NCBI GenBank assembly: GCA_035532755.1
Contig: DATKQI010000286.1
Span: 1-22,187 of the forward strand
DNA from: DATKQI01 sp035532755
Lineage (GTDB): Bacteria; Pseudomonadota; Alphaproteobacteria; Acetobacterales; Acetobacteraceae
Direction: 5' to 3'
Length of the DNA: 22,187 nucleotides
This document shows positions 1 through 7,953 of this stretch, piece by piece (position 1 is the first letter of the stretch; each line of letters starts with the position of its first letter). Below the pieces are notes generated by a model. That model was not told where the DNA came from. It did not search any database and worked only from the letters and a program-made list of their open reading frames with translations. Made by a program: the position numbers and the translations under genes.

Positions 1-486
1 CTGTGGCATGCGCTGGTCGCGCTGTCGCCGCGGCTGCTGGTGTATCTGATGAGCTTCCTCACGCTCGGCATCTTCTGGGTGGGGCAGCAGACGCAATTCA
101 ACAACTTCGCGCGGAGCAGCCGGGATCTGGCGTGGATTCACCTCGGCTTCCTGTGCGCGGTGACGCTGATGCCGTTCTCCACCGCGCTGATGGCGGAGTT
201 CATCGCCTATCGCGTCGCGCTGGTGGAGTACTGGGCGAACATCCTGCTGCTGGGCGTGATCCTGTTCGCAAGCTGGCGCCATGCCACGCGGGCGGGGCTG
301 CTGAAGCCCGGGCTGCCGGAGGGTCTGGGGCGATGGATGGAGCGGCGCATCGTGATCGCGCAGGCATTGTATGCGGTGGGCGCGCTGCTGTGCGTGTTCA
401 GCACGTACTGGAGTCTGGGGTTCATCGTGGTGGTGCAGCTCAACTACGCGATCGCGCCGCGGCTTGGGGTGCTGGAGCGGCTGTAG
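1..486 (+). CDS. TMEM175-like (DUF1211) membrane protein, 5' end missing
   Basis: The reading frame is open from the first base, so the N-terminus lies outside the window; 161 residues are visible. Four hydrophobic stretches fit transmembrane helices: near residues 10-28 (with FWVGQQTQFN), 44-66, 73-88 and 118-150. The Phe-Trp-rich helix followed by Gln/Asn resembles the repeated pore-helix unit of the bacterial TMEM175/DUF1211 family, whose members are about 200 residues long and include potassium-permeable channels. About a quarter of such a protein would be missing. The family call is from pattern recognition; ion selectivity cannot be judged without the first repeat. The stop at 484-486 is 91 bp from the next start. 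Confidence 0.6.
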   Translation: MWHALVALSPRLLVYLMSFLTLGIFWVGQQTQFNNFARSSRDLAWIHLGFLCAVTLMPFSTALMAEFIAYRVALVEYWANILLLGVILFASWRHATRAGLLKPGLPEGLGRWMERRIVIAQALYAVGALLCVFSTYWSLGFIVVVQLNYAIAPRLGVLERL

Positions 487-577
487 GAACGACGCCCTTC
501 CGCATGGCCGGCGTGCTAAGCTATCCCGCGGGAGGCAGCCATCCGGCCGCCTTCCCCAACGGGAAAGGGTTTGTGCC

Positions 578-871
578 ATGACAACCTACGTCATGCTCGC
601 CAACTGGACCGACCAGGGCGCACGCGGCATCGGCGACTCCCCCCAGCGACTCGACGCCGCCCGGAAGGCGCTTGTCGAGATGGGCGGGCAGATCACGGCC
701 TTCTACATGACCATGGGGGAGTACGACCTCGTTCTCACCTACGACGCGCCGGACGATGCGGTGGCCGCGCGGTTCACGCTCACGCTCGGCAAGCTTGGCA
801 ATGTGCGGACGAAAACGCTGAAGGCCTTCCCGGAGACCGCCTATCGGGAGATCATCAAGTCACTCGGGTAA
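578..871 (+). CDS. GYD-domain protein
   Basis: A 97-residue protein beginning MTTYVMLANWTDQG and containing the segment MGEYDLVLTYDAPDD (about residues 47-61), which carries the G-[EY]-[YD]-D signature of GYD-domain proteins. These are small ferredoxin-like-fold proteins related to dimeric alpha-beta barrel families; no reaction is established for them. The ATG at 578 was chosen because a purine-rich GGGAAAGGG lies 8-16 bases upstream and the family start motif follows at once. Its stop lies 5 bp from the convergent Ku stop, with no hairpin between. It seems to be a single-gene unit. Family assignment is good, function unknown. Confidence 0.8.
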   Translation: MTTYVMLANWTDQGARGIGDSPQRLDAARKALVEMGGQITAFYMTMGEYDLVLTYDAPDDAVAARFTLTLGKLGNVRTKTLKAFPETAYREIIKSLG

Positions 872-876
872 GGCGA

Positions 877-1749
877 TCATGCGCGCCGGCGGCTGCGCGG
901 TTTCGCGGGGCGTTTCACGGGCTTGGCCGGCGTTCGCTTTTTCGCCTTGCCCGCGCGGGCCGGGCTGGCCGAGCCGGAGAGGCTTTTCTTCAGCGCGGCC
1001 ATCAGGTCTATGACGTTGCCGCGGTCTTCCGCCTCCGTGGCGATGGGGGCCATGCCGGTGCCTTTCAGCTTCGCGCCGATCACCTCGCGCAGCCGGGCTT
1101 CGTAGCGATCTTCCATGTCCGCGGCGGTGAAGGCGCCGCTTTGCCGGTCTATCAGCTTGATGGCGAGGTCTATCATCTCCGGGTCCGGCTTTTTCGTGGG
1201 CACGCTCTCGAACAGCGCTTTCGGATCGTTGATTTCGCGCCCCTGGCGCAGGGTGTGGGCGATGATGCCGCGATCTTCCGGCATGATGGCGACCGCGCGT
1301 TCGCGCCGGGCGATGACGACGCGGGCGAGCGCGACCCGGCCGGATTTCGCGAGCGCATCGCGCAGCACGGCATAGACATCCGCGCCCGCATCGCCATCCG
1401 GGGCGACGTAGTAGCTCGATTCGAAATAGATCGGATCGATCGACGGGCGGCGGACGAATTTCTCGATCGCGATGGTGGTCGAGCTTTCGACGCGGGCGTT
1501 TTCGAAATCCTCGTCCTCCAGCACGACGTACTGGTCCTTCTCGGCCTCGTAGCCATGGACGAGTTCGCTGCGCGGGACTTCCTCCTCCGTTTCGGCATCC
1601 ACGGTGATGGTGCGGACGCGATGGCCGGTGGCGGGGTTGATGAGGTGGAAATGCAGCGCGCCGCGCTCCCGATGCGTGGTGTACAGCGCGACCGGGCAGG
1701 AGACGAGCGCGAGGCGGAGATGCCCGCGCCAGATGGGGCGTTCCGCCAT
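877..1749 (-). CDS. ku: Ku protein, bacterial non-homologous end joining
   Basis: A 290-residue bacterial Ku homologue. Such proteins form a homodimeric ring that threads onto broken DNA ends and recruits ligase LigD. The N-terminus MAERPIWRGHLRLALVSCPV is the usual Ku opening, followed by SELVHGYEAEKDQYVVLEDED (about residues 62-82) and the core DPEMIDLAIKLIDRQSGAF. The last 25-30 residues are rich in Lys and Arg (GKAKKRTPAKPVKRPAKPRS), like the basic DNA-contacting tails of many bacterial Ku proteins. The start at 1749 is preferred over an in-frame start at 1827 because the family begins with this motif and an AGGGAG site sits a few bases upstream. No ligD is present in the window. It is divergent from the SDR gene. 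Confidence 0.93.
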   Translation of the reverse strand: MAERPIWRGHLRLALVSCPVALYTTHRERGALHFHLINPATGHRVRTITVDAETEEEVPRSELVHGYEAEKDQYVVLEDEDFENARVESSTTIAIEKFVRRPSIDPIYFESSYYVAPDGDAGADVYAVLRDALAKSGRVALARVVIARRERAVAIMPEDRGIIAHTLRQGREINDPKALFESVPTKKPDPEMIDLAIKLIDRQSGAFTAADMEDRYEARLREVIGAKLKGTGMAPIATEAEDRGNVIDLMAALKKSLSGSASPARAGKAKKRTPAKPVKRPAKPRSRRRA

Positions 1750-1883
1750 GCGTGCTCCCTTCCGTTCCGAAGGGGTGAACGGGCGGGCGGGGGTGTGGTT
1801 CCGGGGGATCCCAGTTCGCGATGGCATCGGTCATCTGGCGGATGATAGGCTCGGCCGGTCACACACGCGGAGACCACATCTTC

Positions 1884-2642
1884 ATGTTCGATCTGACGGG
1901 GCGCGTTGCCATCATCACCGGCGGCAACGGGGGCATCGGGCTCGGCATGGCCCTGGGGCTCGCGCAGGCAGGGGCGGCGGTGCTCATCACCGGGCGGAAC
2001 GAGGCGAAGAACATCGAGGCCGTGCGCAGCCTGGTCGCGACCGGGGCGCAGGCCGCCGCCATCGTCGCCGACATCACCGACGAGGCCGCCTGCGCCGCCC
2101 TGGTGGGGCGGGCCACGCAGCGCTTCGGCCGGCTCGACATCCTGGTGAACAACGCGGGGATGAACATCCGCAAGCAGCCGCAGCACTACACGCTCGGCGA
2201 GTGGAACCTGATCCTGCAGACCAACCTCACCAGCGCCTTCCTCTGCGCCCAGGCGGCCCATCCGGCGATGCTGGAGGCCGGCGGCGGGAAGATCATCAAC
2301 ATCGGCTCCATGATGTCGATCTTCGGCGCGAGCTTCTCCGCCGCCTATGGCGCGAGCAAGGGCGGCATGGTGCAGATGACCAAGGGGCTGGCCACGGCCT
2401 GGGCAACCGACAACATCCAGGTGAACGCCGTGCTGCCGGGCTGGATCGACACGGAGCTGACGCGGCAGGGGCGGCAGGATGTGGCCGGGCTGCACGAGAA
2501 GGTGCTGGGCCGCACGCCGGCGGGGCGCTGGGGCGTGCCGGCGGACATGGCGGGGATTGCCGTGTTCCTCGCCAGCCGGGAATCGGACTTCATCACCGGG
2601 ACCGCGATCCCGGTGGACGGGGGCTTTTCCGCCCAGGGATGA
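1884..2642 (+). CDS. SDR-family NAD(P)-dependent oxidoreductase
   Basis: A 252-residue classical short-chain dehydrogenase. Visible motifs are the cofactor loop TGGNGGIG (residues 12-19), NNAG (89-92), Asn114, catalytic Ser142, and Tyr155/Lys159 in YGASK, so the Asn-Ser-Tyr-Lys tetrad is complete. The C-terminal FITGTAIPVDGGFSAQG is typical of sugar-acid or glucose/gluconate dehydrogenase-like SDRs, but the substrate cannot be fixed from sequence. I chose the ATG at 1884 because MFDLTGRVAIITGG is the usual opening; an upstream ATG at 1821 would add 21 residues with no family resemblance. A GGAG at 1869-1872 is a distant but possible ribosome site. The gene is divergent from ku and convergent with the transporter. 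Confidence 0.88.
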   Translation: MFDLTGRVAIITGGNGGIGLGMALGLAQAGAAVLITGRNEAKNIEAVRSLVATGAQAAAIVADITDEAACAALVGRATQRFGRLDILVNNAGMNIRKQPQHYTLGEWNLILQTNLTSAFLCAQAAHPAMLEAGGGKIINIGSMMSIFGASFSAAYGASKGGMVQMTKGLATAWATDNIQVNAVLPGWIDTELTRQGRQDVAGLHEKVLGRTPAGRWGVPADMAGIAVFLASRESDFITGTAIPVDGGFSAQG

Positions 2643-2682
2643 CGGGGAATGTGATGACGGGGAATGTAATGAAGGGGACCGT
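2638..2682. repeat. Short tandem repeat, 15-bp unit, two exact copies plus one degenerate
   Basis: The unit GATGACGGGGAATGT occurs exactly at 2638-2652 and again at 2653-2667. A third, diverged copy (AATGAAGGGGACCGT) fills 2668-2682. The array starts inside the stop codon of the SDR gene and ends at the stop codon of the convergent EamA gene, so it makes up nearly all of the 39-bp spacer. It is probably a replication-slippage product; no hairpin or operator is apparent in it. Confidence 0.85.
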
Positions 2683-3566
2683 CATGCAGCGGAGGCCAGG
2701 CGGGGGCGTGGATGCAGCCGCGCCCATTCGCGGCGCACGGTATAGAGCCCGCTGCCGACGATGATCACCGCGCCCAGAACGGTCCAGCCATCGGGTATCG
2801 AGCCGAACACGACATAGCCGAAGCTGGAAGACCAGATGAGCTGCCCGTAGGACAGCGGCGCCAGCACCGACGCGGCGGCATGGCGATAGGCCAGGACGGC
2901 CAGCCACTGGGCGGTGGCCGCCACCAGCCCCAGCACGATCGCGAGGCCGAGTTGCCGCGGGCCGAGCGGGGCATGGGAGAACGGCAGCAGCAGGCTGAGC
3001 ACGACAAGCCCGGTGACGGCTGTCCACAGCAACGTCGCCGCCGGCCGCTCGGTGCCCGCCATCTTGCGTGTCAGGATCATCGCCAGCGACCAGCAGAGCG
3101 ACGACAGCACCACCAGCAGCGCCGCCGGATGAAACCCGCCGGTTCCGGGGCGCACCACGATCAGCACGCCCGCGAACCCGGCCAGCACCGCCATCCAGCC
3201 CCGGAACCCGACCACTTCGCCGAGCAGCGGGATGGCGAGCACGGTGATCAGCAGGGGCGAGGCGAAGCTGACGGTTGCTGCCTCCGCCATCGGCAGATGG
3301 GCCAGCGCCAGGATGAACAGCACCGCCGACCCCACGACGCCAAGGCCGCGCGCCACCTGCAAGCCGGGGCTGCGCACGCGGATGCCGGACCGCCCGGAGA
3401 AGATCAGCGGGCAGGCCGCCAGCAGCGTGAAAACGACATAGCGGACCCAGGCGATCTCCACTGCCGGGAGCCCGCTGGTGAGATACTTCGCCAGCGTATC
3501 GGACAGCGAGAAGCAGATCGTGGCGGCAACGATCAGGGCGATGCCGCGCAGGGGGTTTTCCGTCAC
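2682..3566 (-). CDS. EamA/DMT-family transporter
   Basis: A 294-residue inner-membrane protein with about ten hydrophobic helices arranged as two EamA repeats, the layout of drug/metabolite transporters (RhaT/YdcZ superfamily). The first repeat begins RGIALIVAATICFSLSD and the second has LLVVLSSLCWSLAMILTRKMAG. I chose the GTG at 3566: the membrane region begins seven residues later, GGAAG lies about 7-11 bases upstream, and an earlier in-frame ATG (3764) would add a proline- and alanine-rich stretch that overlaps the neighbouring dehydratase gene. It lies 61 bp downstream of that gene on the same strand, so the two may form an operon and the transporter could export an amino acid or related metabolite. 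Substrate unknown. Confidence 0.85.
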   Translation of the reverse strand: MTENPLRGIALIVAATICFSLSDTLAKYLTSGLPAVEIAWVRYVVFTLLAACPLIFSGRSGIRVRSPGLQVARGLGVVGSAVLFILALAHLPMAEAATVSFASPLLITVLAIPLLGEVVGFRGWMAVLAGFAGVLIVVRPGTGGFHPAALLVVLSSLCWSLAMILTRKMAGTERPAATLLWTAVTGLVVLSLLLPFSHAPLGPRQLGLAIVLGLVAATAQWLAVLAYRHAAASVLAPLSYGQLIWSSSFGYVVFGSIPDGWTVLGAVIIVGSGLYTVRREWARLHPRPRLASAA

Positions 3567-3627
3567 GGGCGCTTCCAAGGGCGTTCTTTGCGCATGATCT
3601 GCCGCCGCTGCGGCTTGTGGCTTTCGT

Positions 3628-4593
3628 CTAGGCCAGCACCCAATCCCGGAACAGCGCGAGATCGATATTGCCGCCGCACAGGGGAAGACCGACGGTACGG
3701 CCGGCCATCCGGCCCCGCTCGGCCAGCAGGGCGGCGAGCGGGGCGGCGCCGGCGCCTTCCGCAAGGTTGTGGGTATCGTCCCAATAGGCGCGGATGGCTT
3801 CGGCGATCTGGTCGTCCGTCACGGTCACGATGCGGGCGGCGCCGCGGCGGATGATGGCCAGGGCATCGGGGTCCGGGATGCGGGTGGCCATGCCGTCGGC
3901 GTGGGTATCGGCGCTCGCGATCGCGACCGGTTCGCCGGCGGCGAAGGAGAGCGCATAGGCCGGCGCCCCGGTACTCTGCACGCCGATGATCTCGGTGGAG
4001 AGGCCGAGCAGGTCCCGCACCAGGATCGCCCCGCAGATGCCGGAGCCGAGGCCGATGGGCACGTACAGCGCATCGAGGCGCGGGGCGGCGCGGAACAGCT
4101 CCAGCGCCCAGGTGGCCACGCCGCAGACGAGATCGCGATGGAAGGAGGGCACGAATTCCAGCCCTTCGGTCGCGGCGAGGCGCGCGGCCTCCACGCGGGC
4201 GGCATCGAAATCCGCGCCGTGTTCCACAAGGCGGGCGCCGAAACCGCGCATGGCGGCGTTCTTGCCGGTGCTGTTGCCGTGTGGGACGACGATGGTGACG
4301 GGAACGCCGGCCCGGCCGCCGGCATAGGCGAGCGACTGGCCGTGATTGCCGCGGGTTGCCGAGATCACGCCGGCAACCCCTGGGCGTTCGCGTTTCAGCC
4401 GGTCCATGAAGACCACGCCGCCACGCACCTTGAAGGCGCCGGTGGGGGTATGGTTCTCGTGCTTCACCCAGACCACGGCCCCGGCGCGGGCGGCGAGCAG
4501 CGGCCACGCATAGGCGGCCGTGGGCGGGAAGGCCGCGCCGACGAGCGTGGCGGCCGCTTCGATCTCGGCCAGGGAAATATCCGAAACGGGCAT
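3628..4593 (-). CDS. PLP-dependent threonine/serine dehydratase-like enzyme
   Basis: A 321-residue fold-type II PLP enzyme. Family features are visible: the Schiff-base lysine Lys55 in TGAFKVRGG, the substrate-binding RGNHGQS loop (residues 81-87) and the phosphate-binding glycine loop GLGSGICG (181-188). These match catabolic threonine/serine dehydratases, which deaminate threonine or serine to a 2-oxo acid and ammonia. There is no C-terminal ACT regulatory domain, so isoleucine feedback as in biosynthetic IlvA is unlikely. Hydroxyectoine-utilisation EutB and serine racemase are close relatives and cannot be excluded. The start ATG at 4593 precedes a reasonable N-terminal helix; the ribosome site is weak. 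A strong GC hairpin lies 15-48 bp upstream. The EamA gene follows on the same strand. Confidence 0.87.
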   Translation of the reverse strand: MPVSDISLAEIEAAATLVGAAFPPTAAYAWPLLAARAGAVVWVKHENHTPTGAFKVRGGVVFMDRLKRERPGVAGVISATRGNHGQSLAYAGGRAGVPVTIVVPHGNSTGKNAAMRGFGARLVEHGADFDAARVEAARLAATEGLEFVPSFHRDLVCGVATWALELFRAAPRLDALYVPIGLGSGICGAILVRDLLGLSTEIIGVQSTGAPAYALSFAAGEPVAIASADTHADGMATRIPDPDALAIIRRGAARIVTVTDDQIAEAIRAYWDDTHNLAEGAGAAPLAALLAERGRMAGRTVGLPLCGGNIDLALFRDWVLA

Positions 4594-4607
4594 CGTCTGC
4601 GCCAGTT

Positions 4608-4641
4608 CGCGGCCGGCCCCGGCAACAAGGGGCCGGCCGCG
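4608..4641 (-). terminator. GC-rich hairpin downstream of the first cold-shock gene (terminator or attenuator)
   Basis: A perfect 13-bp inverted repeat: CGCGGCCGGCCCC at 4608-4620 and its complement at 4629-4641, with the 8-nt loop GGCAACAA. It starts 8 bp beyond the cold-shock gene stop and ends 14 bp before the dehydratase start, both on the minus strand. No U-run follows on the minus strand (the next bases read AACTGGCG), so it is not a textbook intrinsic terminator. It could be a U-less terminator, a 3'-end stabiliser, or a barrier limiting read-through into the dehydratase. Confidence 0.6.
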
Positions 4642-4648
4642 CTCCTGG

Positions 4649-4852
4649 TCAGGCGAGCTTGAGGTTCACCGCGGAGGCCTTGCCACGCTCCATGCTGACC
4701 TCGAAGGTGACCTTCTGGCCGTCATTCAGGCCTTTCAGCCCGGCTGCCTGCACGGCGGTGACGTGAACGAACACGTCCTTCCCGCCATCCTGCGGCATGA
4801 TGAAGCCGTAGCCCTTGGTGGCGTTGAACCACTTCACGGTACCGATTGCCAT
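4649..4852 (-). CDS. cspA: Cold-shock protein, CspA family (copy 1)
   Basis: A 67-residue single cold-shock domain protein that binds single-stranded RNA and DNA and acts as an RNA chaperone. The RNA-binding motifs are intact: RNP1 KGYGFI (residues 13-18) and RNP2 VFVH (27-30); MAIGTVKWFN is the standard opening. The start at 4852 has AGGAGA a few bases upstream; longer in-frame starts lack family similarity. The downstream tandem copy at 5101-5304 is very similar, so they look like paralogues from local duplication. The 248-bp upstream gap contains the terminator of copy 2 and no clear promoter that I could identify. Whether this copy is cold-induced cannot be told from sequence. Confidence 0.95.
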   Translation of the reverse strand: MAIGTVKWFNATKGYGFIMPQDGGKDVFVHVTAVQAAGLKGLNDGQKVTFEVSMERGKASAVNLKLA

Positions 4853-4980
4853 CGCATCTCTCCTGGCGTTGCGGCGTGCGCCGGCACGCCGGTCTTGTCG
4901 GGGGGCGGCCATCCGCTGCCTTGGCCCAGAGAGCGGCCCGGAGAGGCGTAGCCCGGGGCCGCGAGGCAGGAGATGGCGCA

Positions 4981-5013
4981 AAAATACGCAACGGGGCCGG
5001 ATTGGCCCCGTTG
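4981..5013 (-). terminator. Rho-independent terminator after the second cold-shock gene
   Basis: Read on the minus strand, a 10-bp perfect stem (CAACGGGGCC at 4989-4998 with GGCCCCGTTG at 5004-5013 on the plus strand, 5-nt loop) is followed by CG and then TATTTTTG. The stem plus U-run fits an intrinsic terminator 87 bp past the stop of the cold-shock gene at 5101-5304. It implies that the two cold-shock genes are mainly separate transcripts. Confidence 0.8.
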
Positions 5014-5100
5014 TGCACGGGCAGACACAGAATACCCTGCAACGGGCTGTTCAGCCGGCGTCGCAGGCATGGAGCGGCTCGCCGATCGCGAAGCCGGGTC

Positions 5101-5304
5101 TCAGAGCGCCTTGAGGTTCGTGGCAGCCGCCTTGCCGCGCTCCATCGCCACTTCGTAGCTAACCTTCTGGCCTTCGTTCAGCCCGCGCAGGCCGGCAGCC
5201 TGGACCGCGGTAATGTGCACGAACACATCCTTGCCGCCATCCTGCGGCATGATGAACCCAAACCCCTTCGTGGTATTGAACCACTTCACGGTGCCGATAG
5301 CCAT
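5101..5304 (-). CDS. cspA: Cold-shock protein, CspA family (copy 2)
   Basis: A 67-residue cold-shock domain protein with RNP1 KGFGFI (residues 13-18) and RNP2 VFVH (27-30). Against copy 1 it differs mainly by conservative changes (for example Ala11 to Thr, Tyr15 to Phe, Lys40 to Arg), and the C-terminal AATNLKAL differs. The start at 5304 has GGAGAAAG about 8 bases upstream; an in-frame start at 5667 overlaps groEL and has no family similarity. A long leader is likely: the nearest good -35-like hexamer is about 155 bp upstream, and long structured leaders are common for cspA-type genes. It ends in its own intrinsic terminator. Confidence 0.95.
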   Translation of the reverse strand: MAIGTVKWFNTTKGFGFIMPQDGGKDVFVHITAVQAAGLRGLNEGQKVSYEVAMERGKAAATNLKAL

Positions 5305-5510
5305 TCTGCGTCTTTCTCCGTCCGAGTGCCGCGCGACCGCCGCGCAGCCTGTAGACAACCGGGTCCAGTGGAAGACTTGAAGGCACCCGTGACCGGAGGC
5401 GCAGCAAGGCAAGCCAAACTCGATTGCATCCTTAGTGGTGCAGAAAACGCCCCCGAATGTCAATCGTAACGGCCTGGGCAGGCAGTGGGGGATTGCGGTA
5501 CGGGGTACGA
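5305..5510 (-). promoter_or_regulatory. Leader and putative promoter region of cold-shock copy 2
   Basis: This is most of the 310-bp gap between groEL and the second cold-shock gene. On the minus strand a perfect TTGACA hexamer occurs at 5463-5458, but the sequence 17 bp further on (CACCAC) is a poor -10, so the promoter is only a candidate. If transcription starts near 5430, the leader would be about 125 nt. I see no protein-coding signal here. The rest of the gap is the groEL terminator and 3' region. Confidence 0.3.
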
Positions 5511-5543
5511 AACGAAAAGGGGCGGGCCTTGCGGCCCGCCCCT
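5511..5543 (-). terminator. Intrinsic terminator of groESL
   Basis: An 11-bp perfect inverted repeat (AGGGGCGGGCC at 5518-5528 and its complement at 5533-5543) with a 4-nt loop. On the minus strand the stem is followed by TTTCGTT, so the last stem base plus the tail gives TTTT-CG-TT. It lies 72 bp past the groEL stop and is the natural end of the groESL transcript. Confidence 0.82.
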
Positions 5544-5614
5544 CAACGTTCGCAGGGTCGGAAATCCGGTCCGGGGCGGTGGAGCGGGGCGCTCCCCGAT
5601 CCACCGCCGCCAGA

Positions 5615-7270
<1,656 letters not shown>

Positions 7271-7323
7271 GTGAGTCTATTCCCTGTGTCAGAATGAGGT
7301 TGCGGAGCCGGACAGACGCCCGA

Positions 7324-7638
7324 TCAGGCGGCCTTCTTCTTCGCGGCCGTGCCCTCGATGATGCCCATGATGTCGGACTCCTTCATGATCAGCAGCTCCT
7401 CGCCGTCGATCTTGACCTCGGTGCCGGACCATTTGCCGAACAGAATGCGGTCGCCCGCCTTCACGTCGAGCGCCACGATGGCGCCCTGCTCGTTGCGCGC
7501 GCCAGGGCCGGCGGCGATGATCTCGCCTTCCATCGGCTTTTCCTTGGCGGTGTCGGGGATGATGATGCCGCCCGCGGTCTTTTCCTCGGCGTTCAGCCGA
7601 CGGACCACGACCCGGTCATGCAGGGGACGGAACTTCAT
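7324..7638 (-). CDS. groS: 10-kDa co-chaperonin GroES
   Basis: A 104-residue GroES that caps the GroEL ring. Visible hallmarks are MKFRPLHDRVVVRRL at the N-terminus, the mobile-loop region EEKTAGGIIIPDTAKEKP (residues 18-35) with the IIIP sequence that contacts GroEL, and the roof segment GPGARNEQGAIV. The C-terminus carries a short Lys/Ala extension (AAKKKAA). I chose the ATG at 7638 because it begins the family motif; 7698 would add 20 unrelated residues. It is the first gene of the groES-groEL operon, and its start lies 79 bp downstream of the perfect CIRCE operator. Confidence 0.98.
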   Translation of the reverse strand: MKFRPLHDRVVVRRLNAEEKTAGGIIIPDTAKEKPMEGEIIAAGPGARNEQGAIVALDVKAGDRILFGKWSGTEVKIDGEELLIMKESDIMGIIEGTAAKKKAA

Positions 7639-7717
7639 TCGGATCGCTCCTGATTGAGGTCGTTCTGGTTCTGCCCTCACCCCGGGACGGCCCGGCATGC
7701 GGCACCGGTCCCGTGTG

Positions 7718-7744
7718 TTGGCACTCCCGTTCGGGGAGTGCCAA
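7718..7744 (-). promoter_or_regulatory. CIRCE operator O1 (HrcA site), perfect inverted repeat
   Basis: TTGGCACTC (7718-7726), a 9-nt spacer (7727-7735) and GAGTGCCAA (7736-7744): a perfect 9-9-9 inverted repeat matching the CIRCE consensus TTAGCACTC-N9-GAGTGCTAA with one change per arm. CIRCE is the binding site of the heat-shock repressor HrcA. It begins one base downstream of a candidate -10 for groESL, so HrcA binding would block initiation. hrcA itself is not in the window. Confidence 0.93.
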
Positions 7745-7745
7745 G

Positions 7746-7774
7746 GACTTAGACAGACCGGCCCGGGAAGTCAA
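7746..7774 (-). promoter_or_regulatory. Candidate groESL promoter
   Basis: On the minus strand, TTGACT (7774-7769), a 17-bp spacer, and TAAGTC (7751-7746). The -35 is good for sigma-70 and, written as CTTGACT, also resembles the -35 of alphaproteobacterial heat-shock sigma (RpoH) promoters; the -10 is weak. It sits between the two CIRCE elements and directly upstream of O1, the expected place. Which sigma factor uses it is inference. Confidence 0.5.
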
Positions 7775-7782
7775 GCAACTCG

Positions 7783-7809
7783 GCAGCACTCGTTGCAGGC
7801 GAGTGCCAA
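7783..7809 (-). promoter_or_regulatory. Second, imperfect CIRCE element O2
   Basis: GCAGCACTC (7783-7791), 9-nt spacer (7792-7800), GAGTGCCAA (7801-7809). The right arm is identical to that of O1 and the left arm matches seven of nine consensus positions; the spacer length is exactly that of CIRCE. Its centre is 65 bp from the centre of O1, upstream of the candidate groESL -35 and towards the divergent usg gene. It could be a second HrcA site acting on groESL, on usg, or on both. Confidence 0.7.
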
Positions 7810-7953
7810 TCCATTGAAATCGCGCAGTTTTTTCTTGTCATGCCCCCGGGGTGGCGTGTCATGTTGCGGTCATGGAACCGGCGGCGCACACGCCGGGGCA
7901 GACGGGAGCGAGACGCGCGGCACCGGAGGCAGGCGCAACGCCGAGGAGGTTTC

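Noticed and set aside
524..533. TCCCGCGGGA palindrome between the TMEM175-like gene and the GYD gene
   Set aside because: Ten bases of G and C in a high-GC genome are expected by chance, and no regulator is nearby.
3769..4662. 297-residue plus-strand frame opposite the dehydratase
   Set aside because: Low-complexity Gly/His/Asp composition, no family motifs; the minus-strand enzyme has clear PLP-enzyme motifs.
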